From the NCBI GenBank assembly GCA_020062545.1, contig JAGUWD010000004.1:1-64000 (forward strand): 64,000 bases of DNA, given 5' to 3'. The position numbers and the translations under genes were made by a program. The first letter of the stretch is position 1, and every line of letters starts with the position of its first letter. Origin of the DNA: Thermodesulfovibrionales bacterium (GTDB taxonomy: Bacteria; Nitrospirota; Thermodesulfovibrionia; Thermodesulfovibrionales; Dissulfurispiraceae). Positions 8,708-17,041 of the stretch are shown here, piece by piece. A model generated the notes under the pieces. That model saw only the letters and a program-made list of their open reading frames with translations. It made no database searches and was not told the DNA's origin.

Positions 8708-8888
8708 CTATGCGGTGGCTATGGCTGATTCCGACCCTGACTGACCAAAAGTTACCAACCTTTTTGAAATGAAGGGATAAATGCGAAGGGTTGTTTTTAA
8801 GTAATTCAAAATTCTTTTTAGCTATTGCTTGAACAGGTTCAGGGAGCTTTTCAAAACATATCCAAAAGCGGCTGGTTGTTCGATGCAT
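8676..8888 (-). pseudogene. Truncated RelE/HigB-like toxin
   Basis: The first 54 residues, from MHRTTSRFW to SVRVGISH, look like a small plasmid-stabilisation-type RNase toxin with the expected F-E-L-L-K helix and a core beta strand. After GISH the frame continues into unrelated codons across the cassette boundary (GTTAGGC), so the C-terminal catalytic strands are lost. It starts directly after the stop of its antitoxin. Probably inactive. Confidence 0.7.
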
Positions 8889-9089
8889 TTAAAGTTCCTT
8901 GAGTTTTCCCCTCATTTTTTCATCGAAAGCTTCTTTGATAAGAAAATCTAACTTACCAGTTCCAGAGTCTGCTTCAATCTGTTTATCCCATTTTTCCCAA
9001 TCTTTTTCGGAGAACCATTTACGCAACTGTACATAATCCTCTTCCTCAATCGTCTCGATGGTCGCCTTAATTTCATCTACCTTTGGCAT
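8889..9089 (-). CDS. Antitoxin of the truncated toxin
   Basis: A 66-aa acidic protein with the run DYVQLRKWFSEKDWEKWD and a C-terminal half ending EKMRGKLKEL, a composition common to antitoxins paired with the toxin family next to it. The stop codon TAA is immediately followed by the toxin ATG, indicating coupled translation. Because the toxin is broken, this gene may now be an orphan antitoxin. Confidence 0.7.
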   Translation of the reverse strand: MPKVDEIKATIETIEEEDYVQLRKWFSEKDWEKWDKQIEADSGTGKLDFLIKEAFDEKMRGKLKEL

Positions 9090-9129
9090 TATATCTTTCG
9101 CCCTTTGCTAATCAGTATTTTTGACTTAT

Positions 9130-9690
9130 TATACCACTTTCTATTTTAACTTGTAATTCCCTGTAGTCTTGTACAGGGTAACCTTATTGTAGTAAGCTTA
9201 TGAGTGGAAAAGAACAGGGCGGTAAAGAAGGGATACCATTGTGTATGGCAGATACATTATCACATAGTATTTCCAGTGAAATACAGGAAAGCATTGTTAG
9301 ATGAGGAAGTAGTAGAAATAATTAAAGATATAGCATTGGGGATACAGGAACGATATGATATAGAGATAGAAGCGATGGAACCATACTCATATTTTGTGCA
9401 GTAGCCATCCGAAGATATCGCCTGGGCAAATAGTACGAGTATTTAAAGAGTATAACAGCAAGGGAAATATTTATAAAGAAGCCTACAGTTAAGAAAGAGT
9501 TGCGGGATGGAGAATTTTGGTCAGATGGATATTATGTAGCTACAGTTGGAGAAAGAGCGGATTGGGGAACGGTAGAGAAATATATTAAGGAGGCAAGGAG
9601 TATCACGAGAAGATTTGAAACAGATACGGCTGTTTTGGAGCTTGATACCCTGTGGTCTTGCCGCAGGATTCTTCATTTGCGGTGAGCCTT
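9130..9690 (+). mobile_element. Decayed IS200/IS605-type insertion sequence
   Basis: Contains the broken tnpA remnant and, at each side, a small palindrome typical of this single-strand-transposing family: CCCTGTA...TACAGGG near 9161-9180 on the left and CCCTGTGG...CCGCAGG near 9648-9667 on the right. No terminal inverted repeats or target duplications are expected for the family. Exact ends are estimated. Confidence 0.65.
9204..9685 (+). pseudogene. tnpA: IS200-type transposase TnpA (Y1 family), broken
   Basis: The N-terminal part reads VWQIHYHIVFPVKYRKALL, the usual start of Y1 transposases with the 'H-x-V-F' strand. A stop codon at 9402-9404 interrupts it. A downstream frame (from 9500) resumes as EFWSDGYYVATVG...VEKYIKE, which contains the tyrosine region of the catalytic domain. 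The HUH motif that should lie between is in the disrupted segment. A start-proximal frame shift is also possible, so this is a dead copy. Confidence 0.8.
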
Positions 9691-9736
9691 CGTTTCATGA
9701 TAGGATTAAGCAAATAGATATTATGGAGGTGTCCGT

Positions 9737-9928
9737 ATGGCAGAGGCTACTGTAAAAGAAAAAGTGTTGAAGGCTATCGAAGAGCTTCCTCAGGATATTA
9801 CTTTTGAGGATACTCTTGAAAAACTGTATTTTCTATATAAAGTCGAAAAAGGGATACAGCAAGCCGATGCAGGTCAAAAGATTTCTCACGACGAAGCAAA
9901 AGGGCGCATGAAAAAATGGTTGTTGTAA
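9737..9928 (+). CDS. Antitoxin of a RelE/ParE-type pair
   Basis: A 63-aa protein, with helical, charged sequence containing QDITFEDTLEKLYFLYKVEKGIQ, typical of small antitoxins that precede ParE/RelE toxins. It overlaps the toxin start by 13 bases, and GGAGG lies before its ATG. It is expected to bind and neutralise the downstream toxin and to repress the operon. Confidence 0.75.
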   Translation: MAEATVKEKVLKAIEELPQDITFEDTLEKLYFLYKVEKGIQQADAGQKISHDEAKGRMKKWLL

Positions 9929-10215
9929 GCTGGACTGTTCAGGCGCTTGATGACCTTGACGCTATCTGTGAATTTATTGCCCGCGATGCTCCTCGATACG
10001 CCCAGCTTTTCGCAATACAGGCATTTGAAACTATAGATAGACTTGCAATGTTCCCTCTTTCAGGCCGTGTTGTGCCTGAAATTAACAGAAAAGAAATAAG
10101 AGAAGTTATTCTTGGAAATTACAGAATCGTCTATCGTCTCAAAGAAGAAGAAACCGAAATTTTAACCGTTCACCACGGTGCACAATTGCTTACGGCTGAT
10201 AAACTTAAAAGATAG
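9916..10215 (+). CDS. RelE/ParE-family toxin
   Basis: A 99-aa protein with the family pattern: VSWTVQALDDLDAICEFIARD at the N-terminus, FPLSGRVVPE in the middle, REVILGNYRIVYRL and a C-terminal VHHGAQLL strand. Proteins of this fold act on gyrase (ParE) or cleave mRNA on the ribosome (RelE); the sequence alone does not say which. It appears intact, unlike the toxin at 8676-8888. Confidence 0.85.
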   Translation: MVVVSWTVQALDDLDAICEFIARDAPRYAQLFAIQAFETIDRLAMFPLSGRVVPEINRKEIREVILGNYRIVYRLKEEETEILTVHHGAQLLTADKLKR

Positions 10216-10379
10216 TGCAACAATTACTATACGAACTGTCGTATTTTCCAAAATCTGATTAAAATATAGCATACACTAAAGATTTTTTAAAGAGAAAAAG
10301 TGTTTAAAATCAACTATGAGGCATTCCAGCAATTTCGTATTTTATGGTAATATGAACTAAATGCGAATGGAGTTGATGA

Positions 10380-10769
10380 ATGATCGTCGGTATCGGCACG
10401 GACATTGTTGAGATAAGCAGAATAAAGGACGCGGTTGAAAAATGGGGAGAGAGATTTCTAAAAAAGATATTTACAGAGAGTGAAATCTCTTACTGTTATA
10501 AGAAGAGAGCCCCTTTTCCTCATCTTGCAGTGCGGTTTGCTGCAAAAGAGGCGTTTATCAAGGCATCAAGCTCGCTGCGCAGCAGGCGTTTGGAGTTCCA
10601 TGCAATCGAAATTTTGAATGAACCGTCAGGCAAGCCTTTTGTTAATATCAATTTTAGAGACAAAATTTTTGAGATTTCTTTTAAAAGTGAATTTTCTATC
10701 CATCTTACGCTGACACACGAGCGAAATTATGCAATAGCCACTGTTGTGCTTGAAAGAAAAAATTCATAA
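10380..10769 (+). CDS. acpS: Holo-[acyl-carrier-protein] synthase AcpS
   Basis: Transfers 4'-phosphopantetheine from CoA to acyl carrier protein. GIGTDIVEISRI near the N-terminus holds the metal-binding Asp, and RFAAKEAFIKA holds the catalytic Glu. The ending LTHERNYAIATVV fits the family, and 129 aa is normal. The 164 bases upstream show nothing distinctive. It begins a run of fatty-acid and electron-transfer genes. Confidence 0.93.
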   Translation: MIVGIGTDIVEISRIKDAVEKWGERFLKKIFTESEISYCYKKRAPFPHLAVRFAAKEAFIKASSSLRSRRLEFHAIEILNEPSGKPFVNINFRDKIFEISFKSEFSIHLTLTHERNYAIATVVLERKNS

Positions 10770-10803
10770 AAGGTATAATTTCAAGTTATTTTATCAGTTA
10801 TTC

Positions 10804-10841
10804 TAACTGTTCAAACAGTTTAAACTGTTCAATCTGTTCAA
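10804..10841. repeat. Short degenerate repeat before etfB
   Basis: Units of about eight or nine bases built on AACTGTTC recur four times, one of them inverted (AAACAGTT). The block lies between acpS and the etfB ribosome site. Confidence 0.6.
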
Positions 10842-10855
10842 AGGGAGGACATTTC

Positions 10856-11638
10856 GTGAATATTATTATCTGCATAAAACAGGTCCCTGATACGGCAGAG
10901 GTCAGGATAAACCCTGAGACAAATACCTTAATAAGGGAAGGGGTTCCGAGCATTATAAATCCATATGATCTGCATGCCATTGAAGCTGCACTCAAGATAA
11001 AAGAGAAGACAGGAGCAAGAGTTACCGTAATTACAATGGGGCCTCCTCAGGCTGAGGATGCCCTGAGAGAGGCAATATCAATGGGTGCTGATGATGTGAG
11101 GCTTATCTCTGACAGGGCTTTTGCAGGAGCCGATACATGGGCAACATCATATGCCCTTTATAAGGCCATTGAGAAGCTTGGATACGATATAATCCTATGC
11201 GGGAAACAGGCAATAGACGGAGACACTGCACAGGTAGGCCCTGAGGTCGCAGAATTTCTGAATATTCCACACATCGCATACATCAGAAAGATCGAGGATG
11301 TCAGCGATAAATCCATAAAGGTTCAGAGACTCATGGATGAAGGATACGATGTTGTTGAGTCACCGCTTCCGGTCTTGCTGACTGTTGTCAAAGAGCTCAA
11401 TACCCCAAGGCTTCCGTCCCTCAAAGGAAAAATGGCAGCCAAAAAGGCGGTAATCACAAGGATGGATTTGAATGCAATAGGCGCAGAGGCTGAGAATGTC
11501 GGCTTGAAAGGCTCTCCAACGCAGGTCAAAAATATATTCGCACCACAGTCAAAGGCTGACAGGAAGATGTTTCAGGGAAGTGTGGAAGAGCAAGTGGATG
11601 CTCTTGTCGGTGAATTAAGGGGGGTGAAATGCGTATAG
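10856..11638 (+). CDS. etfB: Electron-transfer flavoprotein beta subunit
   Basis: Small subunit of the ETF heterodimer, which carries electrons between acyl-CoA or other dehydrogenases and acceptors. The start MNIIICIKQVPDTAEVRINP and the segment CGKQAIDGDTAQVGPE (nucleotide binding) are characteristic. It starts at GTG 10856 behind GGGAGG and overlaps etfA by ten bases. Because the partner carries a ferredoxin domain, electron bifurcation is possible but not shown. Confidence 0.93.
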   Translation: MNIIICIKQVPDTAEVRINPETNTLIREGVPSIINPYDLHAIEAALKIKEKTGARVTVITMGPPQAEDALREAISMGADDVRLISDRAFAGADTWATSYALYKAIEKLGYDIILCGKQAIDGDTAQVGPEVAEFLNIPHIAYIRKIEDVSDKSIKVQRLMDEGYDVVESPLPVLLTVVKELNTPRLPSLKGKMAAKKAVITRMDLNAIGAEAENVGLKGSPTQVKNIFAPQSKADRKMFQGSVEEQVDALVGELRGVKCV

Positions 11639-12819
11639 CCGTCAATATAGAGAGATGCACGGGATGCGGCCAGTGTATTGATTCATGTCCATTTACCGCA
11701 ATAGTGATGCAGGAGGGAAAGGCATTCATTAATGAATACTGCCAGTTCTGCAGGGCATGCATGAGCATATGCCCGGAAGGCGCAATAATAGAGATAATGG
11801 AAGAGGGAGATATTCAGAAGGCTGATATTTCTGATTACAAGGGTGTATGGGTATTTGCAGAGCAGCGTGACGGCATGGTTGCTTCTGTTGCATACGAACT
11901 CCTTGGTGCAGGCAGGAGACTTGCGGATAAGTTAAAAGCAGAGCTTTCTGCTGTTTTATTCGGCTCTACCGAAGATCAGGCAAAAGAGCTTATTAGATGG
12001 GGTGCTGATAAGGTCTATCACTGCAAAGATTCTATATTCGAGAAATTTAATGACGAACCGTATTCGCAATTACTCACAAATCTCGTAAAAACGCACAAGC
12101 CCGAAATAGTCCTTGCTGGTGCTACCCCGATTGGACGTTCATTTATTCCAAGGGTTGCTGCACGTGTGAGGACTGGATTAACAGCAGACTGTACGGCACT
12201 GGAGATAGACGGGGATTCAGGGAATCTCTTGCAAATAAGACCTGCCTTTGGTGGAAACATAATGGCTACTATTCTATGCCCGAATCACAGGCCACAGATG
12301 GCAACAGTAAGACCGAGGGTGATGAAGCGCGGCGAATATAATGCAGACAGAAATGGCGAGATTATCCCTGTATCAGCAGATAACATTACCAGCAGGACAA
12401 AGGTGCTTGAAACAATTAAAGAGGTATCCGAATGTATGGTAAATCTTCAGGAGGCCGATGTCATTGTTGCAGGTGGAAGAGGACTTGGAAAGCCAGATGG
12501 ATTCAAAATGCTTGAGGAGCTTGCAGAAGTGCTTAACGGAGCAGTCGGCGCATCGAGGGCTGCTGTTGATGAGGGATGGATTCCATACAGCCATCAGGTA
12601 GGACAGACAGGAAAAACGGTCTGCCCCAAGATATATATTGCATGCGGCATATCGGGTGCTGTGCAGCATCTCGTTGGAATGCAGTCATCAGATATAATTA
12701 TTGCCATAAATAAAAATCCAGAAGCACCTATATTCAATGTAGCAACCTATGGCATAGTTGGAGATGTTTACGAGGTTGTGCCACTTTTAATCAAGAAGTT
12801 CAAAGAGGCAAAGCAATAA
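11629..12819 (+). CDS. etfA: Electron-transfer flavoprotein alpha subunit with N-terminal ferredoxin domain
   Basis: A 396-aa fusion. Residues 1-60 form a two-[4Fe-4S] ferredoxin (Cys 10, 13, 16, 20 and 38, 41, 44, 48). The remainder is an ETF alpha chain with the FAD-binding stretches VAGGRGLG, SRAAVDEGWIP, QVGQTGKTVCP and AINKNPEAPIF. Ferredoxin-fused alpha chains occur in anaerobes such as the lactate and caffeyl-CoA bifurcating systems. It overlaps fabD by one base. Confidence 0.93.
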   Translation: MRIAVNIERCTGCGQCIDSCPFTAIVMQEGKAFINEYCQFCRACMSICPEGAIIEIMEEGDIQKADISDYKGVWVFAEQRDGMVASVAYELLGAGRRLADKLKAELSAVLFGSTEDQAKELIRWGADKVYHCKDSIFEKFNDEPYSQLLTNLVKTHKPEIVLAGATPIGRSFIPRVAARVRTGLTADCTALEIDGDSGNLLQIRPAFGGNIMATILCPNHRPQMATVRPRVMKRGEYNADRNGEIIPVSADNITSRTKVLETIKEVSECMVNLQEADVIVAGGRGLGKPDGFKMLEELAEVLNGAVGASRAAVDEGWIPYSHQVGQTGKTVCPKIYIACGISGAVQHLVGMQSSDIIIAINKNPEAPIFNVATYGIVGDVYEVVPLLIKKFKEAKQ

Positions 12820-13751
12820 TGAAAATAGCCTTTGTCTTTCCAGGGCAGGGTTCCCAGAGCGTGGGAATGGGCAAAGACCTCTATGACAACTTTGACGAGG
12901 TAAAAAGAATCTATGAGGAGGCATCTGAGATCCTTGGTTATGATGTTGCTGATTTGAGTTTTAATGGCCCTGCCGAAGAACTCAATAAGACATTCAGGAC
13001 ACAGCCCTGCTTGCTCGTTTCAAGCATTGCAGCATACAGGACATTAACTCTGAAAAATATTATCCCTTCTGCTGTTGCTGGCCACAGTCTCGGCGAGTAT
13101 TCCGCCTTAGTTGCAGCAGGGAGCATATCATTCAAGGATGCTGTAAGGATAACAGAAATCAGGGGAAGGATAATGCAGGATGCAGTGCCTGAAGGCAAAG
13201 GCCTTATGGCAGCTATTCTCGGACTGGACAGGAATAGTGTGGATGGGATTTGTAAGGGTATTAAGACTGGCTATGTATCTGTTGCCAATTATAATTGTCC
13301 AGGACAGATTGTAATTTCCGGCGAGAAGGCTACAGTTGAAGAAGCCATGAAAATGGCTAAAGAAAAAGGTGCAAAACGTGCACTTCCACTTGCAGTAAGC
13401 GTTCCTTCCCATTGTAAACTCATGGAGGATGCAGGCAGAGAATTTGAAAAGGCATTAAAGGAGATCGGGATAAAGGATGCGCAGATACCCTTTGTGAATA
13501 ATACAGATGCAAAGTTTATATCAAATGCCGAAGATATAAGAAAGTCCCTTGTGATGCAGTTAAGCCGGTCTGTTTTATGGGAGGACTGCATAAAGACAAT
13601 ATCTTCGTCAGGCATAAGCACATTCATAGAGGTTGGCCCGGGCAAGGTTCTTTCCGGGCTGATTAAAAGGATAGATTCTTCTGCTAAGATTTTTAATGTA
13701 GAAAACATGGAGACTCTAAATAAAACAGTGTCGGAGATTTCAGAAGCCTAA
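12819..13751 (+). CDS. fabD: Malonyl-CoA:ACP transacylase FabD
   Basis: Loads malonyl groups on acyl carrier protein for fatty-acid synthesis. FPGQGSQSVGMG near the N-terminus, the nucleophile motif GHSLGEYSALVAAG, QDAVPEG and the histidine-containing VPSHCKLM segment are all present. The 310-aa length is normal. It overlaps both neighbours by one base, so etfA-fabD-TusA-like are tightly coupled. Confidence 0.95.
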   Translation: MKIAFVFPGQGSQSVGMGKDLYDNFDEVKRIYEEASEILGYDVADLSFNGPAEELNKTFRTQPCLLVSSIAAYRTLTLKNIIPSAVAGHSLGEYSALVAAGSISFKDAVRITEIRGRIMQDAVPEGKGLMAAILGLDRNSVDGICKGIKTGYVSVANYNCPGQIVISGEKATVEEAMKMAKEKGAKRALPLAVSVPSHCKLMEDAGREFEKALKEIGIKDAQIPFVNNTDAKFISNAEDIRKSLVMQLSRSVLWEDCIKTISSSGISTFIEVGPGKVLSGLIKRIDSSAKIFNVENMETLNKTVSEISEA

Positions 13752-13987
13752 TGATGCTGATCGATGTAAGGGGATTAAAACATCCGGAACATATAAGGAA
13801 GTTCAAGAGTCACTTTGAAGGCATCTGTACTGTGCATGAAGATGTCACTGTATATCTGGACGACAGGACGGATGATTTAAAGAAATTTGAGATGTATATC
13901 CGTATGTGCAATGGGAAGTATAAGGTTCATAAGGAAAATGGTTATTTAAGGATAAATATATCGGCATCGTTTAGTATGTGCGGATGA
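13751..13987 (+). CDS. TusA-like small protein lacking the catalytic cysteine
   Basis: A 78-aa protein beginning MMLIDVRGLKHPEHIRKF. The layout resembles TusA/SirA sulfur carriers (D-x-R-G-L-x-C-P-E-P), but CPEP reads HPEH, so no sulfur-accepting Cys is present at the usual place. The only cysteines are at IC near residue 27, MC near residue 54 and the C-terminal MCG. Assignment rests on the short motif and length; it may be unrelated. It is coupled to fabD and followed by element B. Confidence 0.5.
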   Translation: MMLIDVRGLKHPEHIRKFKSHFEGICTVHEDVTVYLDDRTDDLKKFEMYIRMCNGKYKVHKENGYLRINISASFSMCG

Positions 13988-14006
13988 TTATATTGAGTGA
14001 TTTTGA

Positions 14007-14166
14007 AAGACAGGCACTGCTCAAAGACTTTAAAAAGTGTTGGTTCAAGTGTATATGAGAGATAATAAATGGAGTATCTAATAAGTGACCAATGTAGTAG
14101 ATGACAGATACAGGATAAATGTTTTAACAAATGCGTGGTTTAAAGTCTTTTCGCAGCGCCTGTCTT
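14007..14166. repeat. Dispersed structured intergenic element, copy B
   Basis: A 160-base copy. AAGACAGG at 14007-14014 pairs with CCTGTCTT at 14159-14166; the arms continue through a GC block to AAAGACTTTAAA/TTTAAAGTCTTT. Interior GTATCT...AGATAC and CAATGTAGTAGATG correspond to copies A and C. It lies between the TusA-like gene and mdh, in the same orientation as the flanking genes. Confidence 0.8.
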
Positions 14167-14225
14167 ACAAAATGTACTGATTATGAGCGTAAGAACCACT
14201 TAATTTAGGCAAGTAGGAGAGAGCA

Positions 14226-15152
14226 ATGAAGAAAAAGGTTTCTGTTATAGGCTCCGGGAATGTGGGAGCATCCCTTGCGCAGATGATTGTACAATCTGCA
14301 ATTGCCGATGTAGTTCTTTTTGATATTGCAGACGGCATGCCGCAGGGAAAGGCATTGGACATTTCGGAGGCATGTCCGCTATGGGGATCTTCGGCTTCTA
14401 TTATAGGCACAAATGATTATTCCCATACAGAAAATTCCGATGTGATAGTTATTACCGCAGGATTTCCGAGAAAGCCCGGTATGAGCAGAGATGACCTTTT
14501 GCATGCGAATGCAAAGGTTGTATCGGAGGTTACTAAAAACACATCGAAGATATCTCCCGATGCAGTGATAATTGTTGTTACAAACCCAATGGATGTTATG
14601 GCTCAGGTGAGTATGGAGGTGTCGGGGTTTGGTTCTGAAAGAGTCATGGGAATGGGCGGAATTCTCGATTCTGCGAGGTTCAGGACATTTATTGCATGGG
14701 AAATGAGCATTTCTCCCGAGGATGTGGAGGCCCTTGTCCTCGGAGGACACGGTGATTTAATGGTTCCGATGCCAAGGTTTACGACAGTCAAAGGCGTACC
14801 CATTACAGAGCTTATCAGCAAAGAAAGGATCGATGCACTTGTAGAAAGGACAAGACATGGCGGTGCAGAGATTGTTGCGCTTTTAAAAACAGGAAGTGCA
14901 TACTATGCGCCTGCTGCTGCAACATATCAGATGGTAAAGGCAGTTTTGTTCGATGAGAAAAGAATGCTGCCCTGCTCTGCATATCTTAATGGACAATACG
15001 GTAAGAACGGTATTTATACAGGCGTGCCTGTGATGCTTGGAAACGGCGGAGTCGAGAAGATTATCGAGCTTAATTTAAATGAGCAGGAGAGGGCGGATTT
15101 TGAGAGATCAGTGTCAGCAGTAAAATTATTGGTTGAAAAACTAAATTTATAA
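14226..15152 (+). CDS. mdh: Malate dehydrogenase (NAD-dependent)
   Basis: Interconverts malate and oxaloacetate. Rossmann motif GSGNVGASLAQ, substrate-binding arginines in AGFPRKPGMSRDDLL, TNPMDVM, and the catalytic GGHGDLMVPM are in the expected order. The 308-aa length matches the lactate-dehydrogenase-like MDH group. A ribosome site (GTAGGAGAG) precedes the ATG; ndk follows after 12 bases. Confidence 0.93.
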   Translation: MKKKVSVIGSGNVGASLAQMIVQSAIADVVLFDIADGMPQGKALDISEACPLWGSSASIIGTNDYSHTENSDVIVITAGFPRKPGMSRDDLLHANAKVVSEVTKNTSKISPDAVIIVVTNPMDVMAQVSMEVSGFGSERVMGMGGILDSARFRTFIAWEMSISPEDVEALVLGGHGDLMVPMPRFTTVKGVPITELISKERIDALVERTRHGGAEIVALLKTGSAYYAPAAATYQMVKAVLFDEKRMLPCSAYLNGQYGKNGIYTGVPVMLGNGGVEKIIELNLNEQERADFERSVSAVKLLVEKLNL

Positions 15153-15164
15153 TGGAGGATTTTG

Positions 15165-15578
15165 ATGGAGAGGACATTATCGATTATTAAACCGGATGCA
15201 GTAAAGAAGAACGTCGTTGGTGAGATCATCAGCAGGTTCGAAAAGAATGGCTTGAGGATTGCTGCAATGAAGAAAATATGGATGACAAAGGAAGAGGCAA
15301 AGGGCTTTTACATTGTTCATAAGGACAGACCCTTTTATGACAGCCTTACGGATTTCATGTCTGAAGGGCCGATAGTTGTCATGGTTCTTGAGGGAGAGAA
15401 TGCGATTGCAAAGAACAGGGAGATCATGGGTGCAACAAATCCTGCAAATGCGGCGCCCGGAACAATCAGAAAAGACTTTGCAGAAAATATCGAAAGAAAT
15501 GCCGTTCATGGTTCTGATGCCCCTGAAACAGCAGCATTCGAGATAGGGTATTTCTTTTCATCATTAGAGATACTGTAA
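15165..15578 (+). CDS. ndk: Nucleoside-diphosphate kinase
   Basis: Transfers phosphate between nucleoside tri- and diphosphates through a histidine intermediate. [26 protein letters not shown] and the active-site [12 protein letters not shown] are intact. I use the ATG at 15165, spaced properly from GGAGGA; the TTG three bases earlier is less likely. The 137-aa length is typical. The stop overlaps the ubiD start by one base. Confidence 0.96.
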   Translation: MERTLSIIKPDAVKKNVVGEIISRFEKNGLRIAAMKKIWMTKEEAKGFYIVHKDRPFYDSLTDFMSEGPIVVMVLEGENAIAKNREIMGATNPANAAPGTIRKDFAENIERNAVHGSDAPETAAFEIGYFFSSLEIL

Positions 15579-17041
15579 TGGCATATAGGGATTTAAGAGA
15601 TTTTATTTCGACTCTTGAAAAGAGAGGGCTTCTTCACAGGGTAAAGGTTGAGGTTGACCCCATACTCGAGATTTCCGAAATCACGGATAGGCAATGCAAA
15701 ATGCCTAATGGAGGCAAGGCTCTGTTTTTTGAAAAAGTTAAGGGTTCAGAATATCCTGTCGTAACCAATATTTTTGGCTCTTTTGAGAGGATGTGCCTTT
15801 CACTTGAGATCAATCACCTCGATGATGTCGGCAAACGCATTGAAGACCTGCTTAATCAGGCGCCGCCAAAGACATTGATGGAAAAGCTCGCGATGCTGCC
15901 AAAGCTCATTGAATTCTCAAAATGGCTCCCCAGGCGTGTCAAGGATGCACCATGCCAGGAAGTTATTGAAAAGGACAATCCTGACCTGTCCAAATTCCCC
16001 ATTATCAAATGCTGGCCTGGAGATGGACAGCCTACAGACGAGGGAAGGTTTATCACATTCCCGATGGTCTTTACAAAAGACCCTGAAACAGGCAGGCAGA
16101 ACTGCGGCATGTACAGGATTCACATCTATGACAAAACCACAACAGGAATGCACTGGCATATCCATAAAGACGGAGCAAGGCATTACGATAAATACAAAAA
16201 GCTTAATAAAAGGATGCCTGCAGCAATTGCAGTTGGAAGCGACCCTGCTGTTATTTATTCATCATCTGCACCCCTTCCAGAATCAATAGATGAAATGCTC
16301 TTTGCAGGATTTTTAAGGAGAGAGCCTGTTGAGATGGTAAAATGCATTACCTCTGATATCGAGGTGCCTGCAAACAGCGAGCTTGTTATAGAAGGCTATC
16401 TTGACCCCGGCGAGATGCGCATAGAAGGGCCATTCGGCGACCATACAGGCTTTTATTCTGCAGCGGATAATTATCCGGTCTTTCATGTAACCTGCATAAC
16501 GCACAGGAAAGATATGCTATATCCAGCAACCATTGTCGGAAAGCCTCCTATGGAAGACTGCTATATGGGCAAGGCGACAGAGAGGATATTTTTGCCTCTT
16601 ATCCGTCTTGATTTTCCTGAAATAAAGGATATGAACCTTCCCATGGAAGGCGTGTTCCATAACTGTGCTATGATTTCCATAAAAAAGAGCTATCCGGGCC
16701 ATGCGAAAAAGATTATACATGGCTTATGGGGCAAAGGGCAGATGATGTTCGCAAAGCTTTTGATAATTGTTGATGACGATGTAGATGTCCAGAATATCTC
16801 ATATACTGCATGGCGTGTTCTGAATAATGTTGACTGGAAGAGGGATGTCGTCATTGCCGAAGGCCCTCTTGATGACCTTGACCATGCAGCAAACTTTCCC
16901 CGCTACGGCTCAAAAATGGGCATCGATGCCACGAGAAAGACGAGAGAAGAGGGCATGACGAGGGACTGGCCTGATGAAATATACATGTCCGAAGAGATAA
17001 AAAAACTCGTTGATAAGAGATGGAAGGAGTACGGATTTTAG
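15578..17041 (+). CDS. ubiD: UbiD-family decarboxylase
   Basis: A 487-aa prenyl-FMN-dependent decarboxylase. The sequence runs from [10 protein letters not shown], through the cofactor region NCGMYRIHIYD and HWHIHKDGARH, to the acidic catalytic stretch EGPFGDHTGFY and the C-terminal IDDDVDVQN-like VDDDVDVQNISY. Family members decarboxylate quinone precursors or other aromatics. Which quinone pathway it serves is not evident; no ubiX or futalosine gene is in the window. It overlaps the ribD start. Confidence 0.88.
   Translation: MAYRDLRDFISTLEKRGLLHRVKVEVDPILEISEITDRQCKMPNGGKALFFEKVKGSEYPVVTNIFGSFERMCLSLEINHLDDVGKRIEDLLNQAPPKTLMEKLAMLPKLIEFSKWLPRRVKDAPCQEVIEKDNPDLSKFPIIKCWPGDGQPTDEGRFITFPMVFTKDPETGRQNCGMYRIHIYDKTTTGMHWHIHKDGARHYDKYKKLNKRMPAAIAVGSDPAVIYSSSAPLPESIDEMLFAGFLRREPVEMVKCITSDIEVPANSELVIEGYLDPGEMRIEGPFGDHTGFYSAADNYPVFHVTCITHRKDMLYPATIVGKPPMEDCYMGKATERIFLPLIRLDFPEIKDMNLPMEGVFHNCAMISIKKSYPGHAKKIIHGLWGKGQMMFAKLLIIVDDDVDVQNISYTAWRVLNNVDWKRDVVIAEGPLDDLDHAANFPRYGSKMGIDATRKTREEGMTRDWPDEIYMSEEIKKLVDKRWKEYGF

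Noticed and set aside
10216-10379. A gene or RNA in the gap before acpS
   Set aside because: AT-rich with no open frame, hairpin or conserved motif that I can support.
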